The notes: generated by a model from the letters alone, not told the origin. 64,000 bases of DNA from Cupriavidus sp. D384 (GCF_001652915.1 NZ_BBQI01000012.1:62001-126000); one strand, 5' to 3'; positions 35,615-44,894 are shown, counted from the stretch's first letter. Made by a program: numbers and translations.

Positions 35615-36955
35615 TCACAATCCGTACGCCCTTCCAAGCTCATCAATGTTCGATTCAGGGCCAATCTCCTTGATTAGCGCCTCAACCCGGTTTCTAACCG
35701 CATTGGCAATAAACATGGGGACACCGACTGATGCTGCCAACTCCGAGACGAGGCGGAGATCCTTATAGAACAACTCGGCCGTGATGATTGCAGTGGGAGT
35801 ACCAGTTCGCTTAGCATCAGCGATCCGCTGAATCGCTGCCGTCCAAGCGTCCGTGCCCTTTGTCTGTTCAAGAAGAGATTGCAGGTCGATGCCTATACGC
35901 TGCGCCAGCGCAATGCTCTCGTAGCAAATAAATCGGTTGCAGGCACCCGTCGCGTTCTTCACAAGCTTCGCGATTTGTCCGCTACCCGTCTGGCCGAAGT
36001 AGATGCTTCGACCCATGGTTTGCAGAAGCCCGTACACCTTTGAGTAGTCATCCACGGAGCCGCCACAGAGCGCAAGAAGCGTTCCCTTGTCAGCGCTACT
36101 TGGTCCTCCTGCGACAGGCGCATCAACGAAGCCGACACCCATCCGGTTAAGCGTTTGACACAATGCACGTGCGTCGGATGGGCTCCCCGTCGTTTGGTCG
36201 ATAACTACTTTCCCAGGAGATAGGCCCTTTTGCATCCCGCCCTCTCCAAGCAAGATCTGCTTGACGTGCGCCGAAGTGGGAACACAGAGCATGATGACGT
36301 CGCTCTCACGCGCGAGCGATGCCATGTCTGCCGCCGCTGTCGCACCTCCCTGCACTTGCTCGTCCATCCGCTCTTGGACTACATCGAAGACGAAGAGCTG
36401 CTCTGCGGCCGTACGCGCGCGCCGAGCCAATGCGGACCCCATTGCGCCGAGGCCAACATAACCAATTCTCGGCTTTCGAGCGTTCGCGTTGCTCTCGGGT
36501 CCCGCCACTCGCGGAGAACGGTCATAAGCCTCCCTGCTTACGCCCGCCATAGACGCGGTGAGCGCCAACAAACTGTCCAGACGTCCGTCAACGCCGAAAG
36601 CATTGATGCCAATCGATAGCAGTCCGCTCGCCGTGGATGCGAGTGGGAGAGCAGTCCCATGCCGTTCGGAGAATTGAATCGCACGACGAACACCATCAAA
36701 CATTTCCGACAGCAGCGGCGTTTCGCACACCGGACGTCGGCTCGCGAGGCCCGCTAGCCGATGCTCCGTAAAATGACTTCTTCCACTACTTCCGTTAATG
36801 GCGTCAAGCATCGGTGGTAGCGCGAGCCCGGCCTTGAGTCCCATTGCGATGACCTCAAGAGTCATGAGGCTGCAAAGCGAGAACATGGTGGTCGCAATCG
36901 CCTTGCTCTCTCCGGCATCAACTGAGCTCAAATTCTGACTTGATCCGTGAAACAC
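35615..36955 (-). CDS. HIBADH-family protein with domain order 11-2-11
   Basis: A 446-residue protein of the 3-hydroxyisobutyrate dehydrogenase family with an unusual build. Residues 1-140 look like a C-terminal helical NAD_binding_11 domain (GESKAIATTMFSLCSLMTLE, VIAMGLKAGLALPPMLDAIN) placed in front. Then follow a complete Rossmann NAD_binding_2 domain (RIGYVGLGAMGSALARRAR, near 160) with VDAPVAGGPSSADKGTLLAL and a second NAD_binding_11 domain with the catalytic Lys in GQIAKLVKNATGACNRF. The start is GTG 36955, seven bases after AAGGAG, so the extra N-terminus is real. Substrate is probably a beta-hydroxyacid. Compare 47040-48347 and 59651-61528. Confidence 0.85.
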   Translation of the reverse strand: MFHGSSQNLSSVDAGESKAIATTMFSLCSLMTLEVIAMGLKAGLALPPMLDAINGSSGRSHFTEHRLAGLASRRPVCETPLLSEMFDGVRRAIQFSERHGTALPLASTASGLLSIGINAFGVDGRLDSLLALTASMAGVSREAYDRSPRVAGPESNANARKPRIGYVGLGAMGSALARRARTAAEQLFVFDVVQERMDEQVQGGATAAADMASLARESDVIMLCVPTSAHVKQILLGEGGMQKGLSPGKVVIDQTTGSPSDARALCQTLNRMGVGFVDAPVAGGPSSADKGTLLALCGGSVDDYSKVYGLLQTMGRSIYFGQTGSGQIAKLVKNATGACNRFICYESIALAQRIGIDLQSLLEQTKGTDAWTAAIQRIADAKRTGTPTAIITAELFYKDLRLVSELAASVGVPMFIANAVRNRVEALIKEIGPESNIDELGRAYGL

Positions 36956-37023
36956 GTCACTGCTCCTTATTGTCCGATACTCGTCCCTGGCTGCTTTCTG
37001 CAGGCCGCGGTCAGCGGCGTCTT

Positions 37024-38001
37024 TTACTGCTTCTGAATCTTCAGTTTCTCGATCAGAGCCGTCGTATCTGCGACATCTTTCCGAACGAACGCTGAAAACT
37101 CAGCGGGAGTGTTGAAGTATGGCTCGGTGCCGTCCGCCTGAAGCCGTTCAACCAGCTGAGGATCCTTCATAGTCTTGGCAAGGGCCGAGGATATCTTCTC
37201 GACTACCTCTCGGGGCGTGCCGGCAGGTGCGAAAAGTCCTAACCAGTAGTAGTAGCTAAACCCTGGCAAGCCTTGTTCAGCTGCCGTTGGCACATTTGGC
37301 AGTAGTTTCAGACGATCCTGCGAAGTGACGGCCAGCGCTCTCAGCTTTCCGCCCCCCAGATTGGACGAGCTGCTGCCATAGGCATCGACCATGAAGCTCA
37401 CGCGCCCCGCAATCACGTCCGGCATCGCGGCGCCGTTCCCCTTGTACGGGATGTGAAGCATTTGAACGCCCGCCTGCTTCAGCATCATTTCGGCGGCGAT
37501 ATGCGTGGTGGTTCCGACGCCGGCCGATGCATAGCTGATGGAGCCCTTACTGGCCTTTGCGCCCTTGAACACGTCACCCAACGTCTTGTATTCGGTACTG
37601 GTGCCCGTTACGACCACGGCTGGCGATCGGACCATCGAGCCGACAGAGGCAAAGTCCTTGATCGCGTCAATTCCAGTCTCTCGCGAAAGTGCATGCTGGA
37701 TCGAAAGCGTACTTCCCGTGGACATCAACGTGTATCCGTCCGCGGCCTCCGCCTTTGTATAGCGAATGCCAACCAAGCCGCCACCCCCCGGCCTGTTTTC
37801 AACCACGACGGGCTGGCCGAGCTCCTGGCCGAGTCGCATCGCAACGATTCGCGTGGTAATGTCGCCCCACCCGCCTGCGGATACGGGAACAACAACCTTA
37901 ATCGGGCGTGATGGGTACGGGTCGTTCGCGTGCGCGAGAGGAAGCGCGCACAGCGTTGCGGCGAACAACAAAGCTGCGTGCAGTTTGTTAGCGTTAGTCA
38001 T
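37024..38001 (-). CDS. Bug family tripartite tricarboxylate transporter substrate-binding protein
   Basis: A 325-residue periplasmic receptor started at ATG 38001 (MTNANKLHAALLFAATLCAL) with signal cleavage after AHA. The mature start NDPYPSRPIKVVVPVSAGGW and the later ENRPGGGGLVGIRYTKAEAA and DGYTLMSTGSTLSIQ are the Bug ligand loops. Bug proteins bind carboxylates, amides or aromatics and deliver them to TctAB-type membrane proteins, or act as sensors. No tctAB genes are in the window. It lies between the 11-2-11 HIBADH gene and the MmgE/PrpD gene and probably binds their substrate. Confidence 0.92.
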   Translation of the reverse strand: MTNANKLHAALLFAATLCALPLAHANDPYPSRPIKVVVPVSAGGWGDITTRIVAMRLGQELGQPVVVENRPGGGGLVGIRYTKAEAADGYTLMSTGSTLSIQHALSRETGIDAIKDFASVGSMVRSPAVVVTGTSTEYKTLGDVFKGAKASKGSISYASAGVGTTTHIAAEMMLKQAGVQMLHIPYKGNGAAMPDVIAGRVSFMVDAYGSSSSNLGGGKLRALAVTSQDRLKLLPNVPTAAEQGLPGFSYYYWLGLFAPAGTPREVVEKISSALAKTMKDPQLVERLQADGTEPYFNTPAEFSAFVRKDVADTTALIEKLKIQKQ

Positions 38002-38038
38002 TTTGTCTCCTGTAATTATTTTGCAGCGGGTTCGCCCG

Positions 38039-39412
38039 CTATGCCCTGCTTGGCCAAAGGGTGTCGATAAGTCTCCGAATGTCCGAGAGTTTTTCCAACT
38101 CGCGGATGGCTTCGAGCGACTCTGATACTTGCTGTGGATCCACTCCGCCGTGCGGCATGAGGGATCCATACTTGCTTTCGATCTCAAGCCAGGTGACTCC
38201 GCGCAACGCGGCACCCTTTGGGTATCTGACGTGCTGTTCGATTGTCCTTCCGTCTACGGTTTCGATACGGACGATTGCTCCGCTCTTATATTTGGCCTTA
38301 TCCGGAACCTCAGCGTCCTCACGGAAGACTTTGTCAAACAGCGAGCGAATTCTCAGATCCTGGATTTTTTCCGGAAACGCGTGCTCCCAGTTGTAGTCCC
38401 GGTCTGCCGCGCCTGCGGCCGCGAAATAGAAGGGACTGTGTGCAATACCGATAAGGTCAGTTGGATGCTTAGGCCCAGGGAAGGGGTAGTCCGGAAGCGT
38501 GAACTCAATCTTTCGAATGTCCATCACGTCCAGATTACCTACGCGCGCTGCATTTGCAGCTGCCTCCGCGACGGCATGGAAGGGGGAACCGCCTGGAACC
38601 AGTTTGATGCCGAGCTCTGTAAGGATGCACCACTTATCACCCAGTTCATCGATAACGTCTGCGGCTTTTGGGTTCACGCCCAATGTTTCGAAGAAGCCTC
38701 GCTTCATTTCGAAAGTAGCAAGCTCTGCGGTGTACCCCAACTGCGCAGCCAGCGCACTGTTGACACCCATCATTGCCGCGTTTCCCGCGTGATACTCACG
38801 GGCGAGACTGGTTGCCGCAGCCGCATGCAAGCCACCCATCGAAGTTGCAGCTAGCGCCAAAGCGTGTGCTGCGGCTTCTTTGTCGAGTTTCAAGAGCCGA
38901 GCGGCGGCGGCGGCGGCGGCAAAGGTGGCCACCACGCACCCATGGAAGCCCTTCCTCTGCAGCCCCCCAATCATGGCGGTATTGATGTTCCCCGCAACCT
39001 CATAGCCCAGGACGACCGCTGCTACGACTTCCGCCCCTGCCGCACCGATCTTCTCGCCGATCGCGAGAGCTGCGGCACAGGCTTGCGTTCCGCTGTGAAC
39101 AATGTTTCTAAGGTCACTGTCATCGGATGCCGCCGCATCGCTCATGAGGGCATTTATGCGTGCCGCAGCGACGGCCGGCATCGTTTCCCAATGTCCGAAC
39201 CAGGCCGTCGACTCCGGATGACCACCGCGACCCACTTCCAGCGAGCGAATGATTCTGCTCGATTCCAGTGTGGACCCCAGAGCGGCGCTAGCCAGAGTGC
39301 TAGAGATCAGCATCTTCCCGTATTCCAAGGCCTCTGCGGGAATACGGTCGTAACGTGTCTGCGAAATAAATTCGCCGTAGCGGCGAGAAAGACGTGCGCT
39401 CGTCATCGTCAT
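38039..39412 (-). CDS. MmgE/PrpD family protein
   Basis: A 457-residue member of the MmgE/PrpD family (2-methylcitrate dehydratase, cis-aconitate decarboxylase, iminodisuccinate epimerase relatives). Recognisable segments are DDSDLRNIVHSGTQACAAAL, GYEVAGNINTAMIGGLQRKG, FHGCVVATFAAAAAAARLLK and KLVPGGSPFHAVAEAAANAA. The family acts on di- and tricarboxylic acids by dehydration, decarboxylation or epimerisation. Flanked on both sides by Bug receptors and translationally coupled to the one upstream (ATGA overlap at 39409-39412). Near residue 165 a GC-only repeat in the DNA (38905-38920) encodes a run of alanines; it is a normal helix part. Exact reaction is unknown. Confidence 0.88.
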   Translation of the reverse strand: MTMTSARLSRRYGEFISQTRYDRIPAEALEYGKMLISSTLASAALGSTLESSRIIRSLEVGRGGHPESTAWFGHWETMPAVAAARINALMSDAAASDDSDLRNIVHSGTQACAAALAIGEKIGAAGAEVVAAVVLGYEVAGNINTAMIGGLQRKGFHGCVVATFAAAAAAARLLKLDKEAAAHALALAATSMGGLHAAAATSLAREYHAGNAAMMGVNSALAAQLGYTAELATFEMKRGFFETLGVNPKAADVIDELGDKWCILTELGIKLVPGGSPFHAVAEAAANAARVGNLDVMDIRKIEFTLPDYPFPGPKHPTDLIGIAHSPFYFAAAGAADRDYNWEHAFPEKIQDLRIRSLFDKVFREDAEVPDKAKYKSGAIVRIETVDGRTIEQHVRYPKGAALRGVTWLEIESKYGSLMPHGGVDPQQVSESLEAIRELEKLSDIRRLIDTLWPSRA

Positions 39413-40374
39413 TCCATCTTGATGTTGCTTTGTTTGGCGACATCACCCCAGCGATTCGTCTCTTTTATGAGAAACTGCTTTAACGCTTCTGGAGTGCTGA
39501 CTTGGGGCGTGAGGGCAATCTTGTCGAGAGCACCGACAACTTCTGGCTGCCCCATCACTTTCGCCACCTGTTTGCTTAGGTCTGCAGCTTCTTTCGCCGG
39601 TAGGCCTGCAGGTGCAACTAGTCCTTGCCAGCTCGTCATCACGAAGTCTCCGCCGATCGTTTCCTCGATAGTCGGAACATTCGACAGCTGTTCGACACGC
39701 TTTTGGCTTGTTACAGCCAACAGCCGGATCTTTCCAGCCTTCACTCCCATGAACGCACCCGGTAGCGTGAGCATGGCAACATCCACTTGCTTGCCCATCA
39801 AGGCTGTTACGAGGGCATTTGCAGAAATGAATGGGACGTGGGTCATCCTGATACCTAGTCGGGAATTCAACATCTCCATGCCCAGGTGATTTCCCTGCCC
39901 GATACCGGATGAGCCGTAGTTGAGCAAGCCAGGACGGGCCTTTGCCGTCTTCTCCAAGTCGGCAAGACTAGTGATAGTCGAATCCGAAGGGACCGCGACC
40001 ACGAATGCGGATTCCGCCAACTTAGCAATCGGCGTGAAGTCCTTGATGGGGTCGTAGCCAACTTTCTTGTACACGTGGACGTTGCTGGTATGGCTTGTAG
40101 ACACAACAAGCAACGTGCGACCGTCAGGCTTAGCGTGAGCAACCTGCGCGGTTGCTATGTTCCCGCCAGCTCCAGGCCGGTTCTCAACGATATACGACCG
40201 ATTCTGCGTGGAACTAAGCTTCTCAGCTAGAATGCGGGCAAGAACGTCGATGTTCCCGCCCGGCGCCGACGCAACGATAATGCGCGTCGGGATGCCACCC
40301 GACTCCGCTGCCGCTCCGAATGCGGACAAGCAGAGTCCGGCAAGAAGCAGTTGTCTCCGAATTTTCTTCGCCAC
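39409..40374 (-). CDS. Bug family substrate-binding protein
   Basis: A 321-residue receptor with signal peptide RRQLLLAGLCLSAFGAAAES. Bug loops: TRIIVASAPGGNIDVLARIL, VENRPGAGGNIATAQVAHAK, and later NYGSSGIGQGNHLGMEMLNS. Only moderately like the other receptors here, so it is not a recent duplicate. It comes first in a three-gene unit with PrpD and the next Bug gene. Substrate unknown; the PrpD coupling suggests a di- or tricarboxylate. Confidence 0.92.
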   Translation of the reverse strand: MAKKIRRQLLLAGLCLSAFGAAAESGGIPTRIIVASAPGGNIDVLARILAEKLSSTQNRSYIVENRPGAGGNIATAQVAHAKPDGRTLLVVSTSHTSNVHVYKKVGYDPIKDFTPIAKLAESAFVVAVPSDSTITSLADLEKTAKARPGLLNYGSSGIGQGNHLGMEMLNSRLGIRMTHVPFISANALVTALMGKQVDVAMLTLPGAFMGVKAGKIRLLAVTSQKRVEQLSNVPTIEETIGGDFVMTSWQGLVAPAGLPAKEAADLSKQVAKVMGQPEVVGALDKIALTPQVSTPEALKQFLIKETNRWGDVAKQSNIKME

Positions 40375-40700
40375 ATCCGTCTCCTACATCTCAAAGGATT
40401 CGCACGCCATTGTTTAGCGGTGCGATCCTCGCCCTTTTTCTATGGGCGTCTAGGGGCACTTGCATGTCAACCGCGTTGTCACGCTGACATTTTCAGAACT
40501 CGTTCCCTTATCTGCGCGGCCCAAAAAAACTCCGTGCTGGGAGCCGGGGCTGAGCTTTCGGCATTAGCAATACGAGATGGAGTCCCGTGGAATCAAAGAT
40601 GGTCCACCATGGTGGGGAAAAGGACGCGCAAGAGCGGCCAGGAAAGGACCGACTTCTTGCGCAAAGGAGACCACCACCTTGAATCAGATCGCTCCTGGTT
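40375..40700. other. 326-bp gap between Bug and aldehyde dehydrogenase genes
   Basis: No gene is supported on either strand. It must carry the promoter of the Bug-PrpD-Bug unit (leftward) and the end of the aldehyde dehydrogenase transcript. No clear terminator hairpin was seen. Confidence 0.4.
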
Positions 40701-42122
40701 TCAGGGTATGAAACCCAAGAGTGCCTTCGTTTCCAGATACTCTTCCAGGCCAAATACTCCTACTTCCCGTCCGTTGCCCGACTGACGATACCCCCCCATA
40801 GGGGCCACATAGTTGGAGGGGGCGCCGTTGTAAAAAATGCGCCCTGCTCGCATACGCGCTGCAAGCTTGCGTGCACGTCCGCTATCGGAGGAGAAAATGT
40901 ACCCCCCCAATCCATACTTCGTACCATTTGCAATGGCTACGGCTTCGTCCTCAGTGCCATAGGTAATCACCGACAACACCGGTCCAAAGATCTCCTCCTG
41001 CGCGATGGTCATATCCGGCAGAACGTCAGCAAAGATGGTCGGTTGGATGAAGTAGCCGCGATCGAGGTTCTTAGGACGGCCGACGCCGCCACATACGAGT
41101 CGAGCACCCTCATCAATGCCGCGTTGAATGTAGCTTTGCACACGCTCGAACTGAGGTCGGTTCACCACGGGGCCAACCGTTGTGTCAGGACTCTTAGGGT
41201 CTCCCACGCGCACCGATTTCGCCTCACGTTGGAGCAGCTCGATGAACTGTTCGGCTTGGCTCTCGTGAACGAGAATTCGGGTGGGGGAATGGCAGGACTG
41301 CCCCGTGTTTGAGAAACCTCGGCTTACGTTGTAGCGTGCCGCCGCTTCCAGATCAGCGTCTTCGAGCACGATGTTTGCCGACTTTCCACCAAGCTCTTGA
41401 CACACGCGCTTTACAGTGTCGGCGGCCGACTGCGCTACAAGGATCCCAGCACGCGTCGATCCGGTGAAAGAGACCATATCCACGTCCGGATGGCGGCTCA
41501 GTGCATCTCCAACGGTCGGACCATCGCCATTGATGATGTTCACCACGCCGGCGGGAACCTCCGCGGCGTGCAAGACCTCCGCAAGCAGCAAGGCGTCCAC
41601 TGGCGTGTATTCACTCGGCTTCACCACCACCGTGCAGCCAGCGGCGATCGCAGACGCCAGCTTCCCGCACAGCAGTTGCAGCGGCCAGTTCCAGGCCGTG
41701 ATCAACGCGCACACACCAATTGGCTCGCGCAAGATCACGTTGTCACCCATACGACTTTCGAAGTCGTACTCGCGTAGCGTAATGATGGCCTGCTTGAACG
41801 CCTGCAAGGCAGTACTGGTTTGACCTGTGAGAGAAAGTGGCGCCCCCATCTCTTCGGAGATGGCATTCATGAGTTCGGACTGACGCGTAGCAAACACCGC
41901 AACGATCCGCTCGAGTAAGGCGATGCGTTCGGCCTTTGAGGTCACGCTAAAGGACTCAAAAGCCCTCCTCGCGGCGGCCACAGCGCGATCCACATCCGCG
42001 ACTTCGCCGAGCCGTACCTTCGCAAAGGGGGCCTCGGTGGCGGGGTTGACCAGTTCAAAGCTGCGGGTGCCTACAGGCTCGACCCACTCTCCTCCGATGT
42101 AGAACTTATCGAACGTCTTCAT
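40701..42122 (-). CDS. Aldehyde dehydrogenase family protein
   Basis: A 473-residue NAD(P)-dependent aldehyde dehydrogenase. ATG 42122 (MKTFDKFYIGGEWVEPVGTR) is used; an upstream frame extension is non-homologous. Motifs: ALITAWNWPLQLLCGKLASA, VVVKPSEYTPVDALLLAEVL, FTGSTRAGILVAQSAADTVK, the catalytic Glu in CQELGGKSANIVLEDADLE, the nucleophile Cys in SNTGQSCHSPTRILV, and EEIFGPVLSVITYGTEDEAV. It oxidises an aldehyde, perhaps the semialdehyde made by the HIBADH-type enzymes of this cluster. It is divergent from the YciI gene across a 263-bp gap that contains a palindromic site. Confidence 0.92.
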   Translation of the reverse strand: MKTFDKFYIGGEWVEPVGTRSFELVNPATEAPFAKVRLGEVADVDRAVAAARRAFESFSVTSKAERIALLERIVAVFATRQSELMNAISEEMGAPLSLTGQTSTALQAFKQAIITLREYDFESRMGDNVILREPIGVCALITAWNWPLQLLCGKLASAIAAGCTVVVKPSEYTPVDALLLAEVLHAAEVPAGVVNIINGDGPTVGDALSRHPDVDMVSFTGSTRAGILVAQSAADTVKRVCQELGGKSANIVLEDADLEAAARYNVSRGFSNTGQSCHSPTRILVHESQAEQFIELLQREAKSVRVGDPKSPDTTVGPVVNRPQFERVQSYIQRGIDEGARLVCGGVGRPKNLDRGYFIQPTIFADVLPDMTIAQEEIFGPVLSVITYGTEDEAVAIANGTKYGLGGYIFSSDSGRARKLAARMRAGRIFYNGAPSNYVAPMGGYRQSGNGREVGVFGLEEYLETKALLGFIP

Positions 42123-42267
42123 ACATTCCTCTAGCTGAACAGACACTTTTCGAACCATTTGACGGACATCCGTGGCGAACGAAACTCTTAGTAAGTGGCA
42201 TCACGTCCTCCGCTTCCTAATGCCGTCGAGCAGAGCTTGCGCATTACCTTAACCATACTCTACATTA

Positions 42268-42304
42268 GTTCCGTTGTACAACCTGTGTTCCACTGTTCGG
42301 AACC
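42268..42304. promoter_or_regulatory. Palindromic operator candidates between aldehyde dehydrogenase and YciI genes
   Basis: Two dyads lie in the divergent gap. GTTGTACAAC (42273-42282) is a perfect 10-bp palindrome. GTTCCACTGTTCGGAACC (42287-42304) has GTTCC/GGAAC arms and shares TTCCACTG and GGAACC with the palindrome before the thiolase operon at 52793 (14 of 17 positions). It may be a further site of the IclR protein at 57698. Confidence 0.4.
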
Positions 42305-42385
42305 ATCAGAAACCATGTTATGCGACTGAGGGGCTCTCAGAACCGTCCGCCCCGTCGCATGAAAGTCCTTCCACCAGGAGACGTA

Positions 42386-42691
42386 ATGCTTTGCATCGTG
42401 TTTTGCTGCGACCGTGAGGGGTCAGCGGAGCTCAGAAAAGAGCTTCAGGCAGCGCACCGGAGCTATTTGAACGATTGGACCGACCGAATTTGCTTTTCCG
42501 GTCCGCAACAAGACGAACTTGGCAATGCCTTCGTCGGGAGCGTTTTCATCCTCAACGTCGCTGACTATCAACAAGCGGTGGACTTCATCCAGAACGAGCC
42601 TTACAACGCGTCGGGCGTTTTCGCCAGCGTGACTATTAGGCGTTTGAGCAAAGGTCGGTTCAACCCTGATCTGTTCGACACAGTCAAATAA
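42386..42691 (+). CDS. YciI-like protein
   Basis: A 101-residue protein started at ATG 42386 behind CAGGAGACGTA. The YCII fold is seen in MLCIVFCCDREGSAELRKEL, AHRSYLNDWTDRICFSGPQQ, GSVFILNVADYQQAVDFIQN and EPYNASGVFASVTIRRLSKG. The conserved His (AHRSYL) and Asp/Glu (ADYQQA) region is present. YciI-like proteins are dimeric alpha/beta-barrel proteins; a few are dehydrochlorinases or lactone isomerase-like, most are unknown. It is the only plus-strand gene inside a long minus-strand cluster and faces the porin tail-to-tail. Confidence 0.85.
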   Translation: MLCIVFCCDREGSAELRKELQAAHRSYLNDWTDRICFSGPQQDELGNAFVGSVFILNVADYQQAVDFIQNEPYNASGVFASVTIRRLSKGRFNPDLFDTVK

Positions 42692-42723
42692 CCCTGCTCT
42701 TCGGGTATCACGCCACGCGCGGC

Positions 42724-42765
42724 AGAAGAAGGCTCGCTCCAACCCATTTGCGCCAGCCTTCTTCT
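42724..42765. terminator. Hairpin between convergent YciI and porin genes
   Basis: AGAAGAAGGCT (42724-42734) and AGCCTTCTTCT (42755-42765) are perfect 11-bp inverted arms around a 20-base loop, placed in the 82-bp gap between two convergent stop codons. The position suits a bidirectional terminator, though the tail is CT-rich rather than a clean T-run. Confidence 0.6.
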
Positions 42766-42773
42766 TCCCTACC

Positions 42774-43853
42774 TTAGAACTTGTGTCGAATGCCCACCAC
42801 TGCGCCGAACTGATTGGCGCTACCGTTCACGGTACCAAAGCTACCCAAACCCAGTGTCGAGCCATTTTTGTTCTTCGTATAGCCCACGTTCAGATATGCA
42901 TCCGTACGCTTCGACAGCGCGTAGTCGCTGGAGAGCACGAAGAACCAGGGGTCAGCACTAGTGTCTGCAAAGTCCTGGTAGTACGCCGCCGCGACCAGCG
43001 TCAGCGGCGCGGTAACCTGATACCTGACACCCGTCCAGTATTGGTTTGAGCGCTGGCTCGATGCCGCCGGCGCTCCGGGAAGCGTTGCGCCATCGTAGCC
43101 TTTCGCCCAGCGGTATCCGGCGAAGATCGTCGCGTTGCCCACGACAAAGTTTCCGCCAACGACGGCGCGGCGAGTAGTAGCGTCTGGCGTTGTAGTCGTC
43201 GTACCCGTGTTGATGTCATCGTAGGCAGCTACAACTTCCCAGTTGCTACCGGTGTATGTCAGGCTACCCCCCATCTCCCGGCCAATTTTCGGACTTCCCG
43301 GAATCTCGCTTGCATTGGCACGCGTGCTGTCAGCGCCGAAGCTATACATGGCCTTGGCGGTGACACCACCGAACGTTCCGACGTACTTCACGGTGTTGTC
43401 TGCACGTGCCGAGAAATGAGCGTCCTGAACCAAAATCGAGTACTTCGACGCGATCCACATCGGATCAACAGTCCCGAAGATGTCGTAAAGAGTATTGGTT
43501 TGACGTCCCAGCGTCAGAGCACCCCAGTTGCCTTGCAGACCAACATATGCCGAGCGGCCGAATAGGCGATTGTTCTGTCCCGACCGGCCGGTGTCCGAAT
43601 CGAAACCGCTTTCAAGTACAAACAGCGATTTAAGTCCGCCGCCTAGGTCTTCTGTGCCGCGCAACCCCCAACGGGAGCCGGACATATTCCCGGGCGTCAT
43701 CCGCACAATGCTGTTGTTGCCGCTTGGCTGATGATTCTGATACTCGATACCCGTATCCACCACGCCATACAGCGTGACGTTGGATTGCCCATATGCGCTT
43801 CCCGCACAAACCGACGCCACACCTGCGAACCATACCAATGCCTTGCTTTTCAT
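42774..43853 (-). CDS. Gram-negative trimeric porin (Burkholderiales type)
   Basis: A 359-residue outer-membrane porin started at ATG 43853 with signal MKSKALVWFAGVASVCAGSA-YG and mature start QSNVTLYGVVDTGIEYQNHQ. The SGSRWGLRGTEDLGGGLKSL, RSAYVGLQGNWGALTLGRQT and the last strand ANQFGAVVGIRHKF with terminal Phe are the standard 16-strand barrel features of the beta-proteobacterial Porin_4 class. It would let the cluster's small acidic substrate through the outer membrane. Its presence among Bug receptors suggests a dedicated uptake route, which is inference. Confidence 0.95.
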   Translation of the reverse strand: MKSKALVWFAGVASVCAGSAYGQSNVTLYGVVDTGIEYQNHQPSGNNSIVRMTPGNMSGSRWGLRGTEDLGGGLKSLFVLESGFDSDTGRSGQNNRLFGRSAYVGLQGNWGALTLGRQTNTLYDIFGTVDPMWIASKYSILVQDAHFSARADNTVKYVGTFGGVTAKAMYSFGADSTRANASEIPGSPKIGREMGGSLTYTGSNWEVVAAYDDINTGTTTTTPDATTRRAVVGGNFVVGNATIFAGYRWAKGYDGATLPGAPAASSQRSNQYWTGVRYQVTAPLTLVAAAYYQDFADTSADPWFFVLSSDYALSKRTDAYLNVGYTKNKNGSTLGLGSFGTVNGSANQFGAVVGIRHKF

Positions 43854-43960
43854 GTCTCCTCCTTTAGGGGTTCTTCTACTCACAGCTTCTATTCGTTCGC
43901 TTCTCGTTCTCTTTTCGTATTGTTCCGCTTATCAAAACGCGTTCCATTTTTGTAAACGAC

Positions 43961-44003
43961 AAAAAAAGGGGGCTACCCTGAGGAGGGCGACTACGCCTCA
44001 GGG
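43961..44003 (-). terminator. Rho-independent terminator after the SDR gene
   Basis: Read on the minus strand, CCCTGAGG...CCTCAGGG (arms 43996-44003 and 43976-43983, 12-base loop) is followed by CCCCC and seven T (43961-43967). It lies 36 bases after the stop of the SDR gene at 44040 and would separate that run from the porin gene. Confidence 0.8.
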
Positions 44004-44039
44004 AGTATCCAAACGCTTGTTGGGATGATTGGGATCTAT

Positions 44040-44879
44040 CTAGATGCGGTTCAGGATTCGTCCACCATCGACGAGGAGCGAAACGCCCGTAACAAAGTTC
44101 GCTTCGTCAGATGCCAAGAACAGCGCAGCATTTGCAACGTCCCAGCCCGTCCCCTGCCGGCCGAGCGGAACCTTCGCGTTTCGTTCGGCGGTAACTTGCT
44201 CTCGCGATTGCCCCCACTCTTTTACCCGCGTGTCGACGGCCATCGGCGTTGCGATGAGACCTGGCAACACACAGTTCGCCCGGATCCCGAACGGTGCGTT
44301 CTGGAGCGCCAATTGCTCGGTAAACGCCACAACACCAGCTTTTGAGGCTTTGTAGGCAACATAGGGGTACTTCCCCACCGCTGCCGACGACGAAACGTTG
44401 ACGATTGCTCCACTCCCTTGCTCACGCATAATTGCCACAGCGTGCTTGCAGGCAAACACGGTTCCTCGAAGGTTGATTCGACAAATATTGTCAAAGCCTT
44501 CCTCCGTAATCTCCATGAGGTCCCTGTCGCCGCCGGCAATACTGACACCGACGTTGTTATGAAGAACGTCCAACGAACCCCAACGTAGGACGGCCTCTTT
44601 CATTACTCGCGCAAGGTCTTCCTCTCGGGTTACATCAGCAGCGGCGGCGGCGCATTCGAAGCCTTCCGCCAGGATGAGCGACGCGGTTTCTTGGGCGGAC
44701 TCAAGGTTTCGATCCACAGCTACGACTCTTGCGCCTTCCCGCGCGAACCTTATCGCCGCAGCGCGCCCGTTGCCCACGCCCTCACCAGGACTCTGGCCAG
44801 CCCCGATTACGATGGCCACCTTTCCATTCAGTCGTTTTCCCGCGGTGCGGCCCTCAGTAGATGTCACTTGCGATTCCAT
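44040..44879 (-). CDS. SDR family oxidoreductase
   Basis: A 279-residue SDR with a longer glycine loop than usual, VIGAGQSPGEGVGNGRAAAI, as in some cyclohexanol/hydroxyacid dehydrogenase-like SDRs. The strand-2 end AVDRNLES carries an Asp that favours NAD. HNNVGVSIAGG replaces NNAG, and the active site is VNVSSSAAVGKYPYVAYKAS with Tyr and Lys. The end is VTGVSLLVDGGRILNRI. It is the last gene of the run that starts at 52636 or 51013 and ends in the terminator at 43961. Substrate unknown. Confidence 0.9.
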   Translation of the reverse strand: MESQVTSTEGRTAGKRLNGKVAIVIGAGQSPGEGVGNGRAAAIRFAREGARVVAVDRNLESAQETASLILAEGFECAAAAADVTREEDLARVMKEAVLRWGSLDVLHNNVGVSIAGGDRDLMEITEEGFDNICRINLRGTVFACKHAVAIMREQGSGAIVNVSSSAAVGKYPYVAYKASKAGVVAFTEQLALQNAPFGIRANCVLPGLIATPMAVDTRVKEWGQSREQVTAERNAKVPLGRQGTGWDVANAALFLASDEANFVTGVSLLVDGGRILNRI

Positions 44880-44894
44880 TTTGTCTCCTAACCT

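Noticed and set aside
38900..38922. A GGC-type trinucleotide repeat
   Set aside because: It encodes an alanine run in a helix of the MmgE/PrpD protein and is in frame; it is ordinary for a GC-rich genome, not a satellite.
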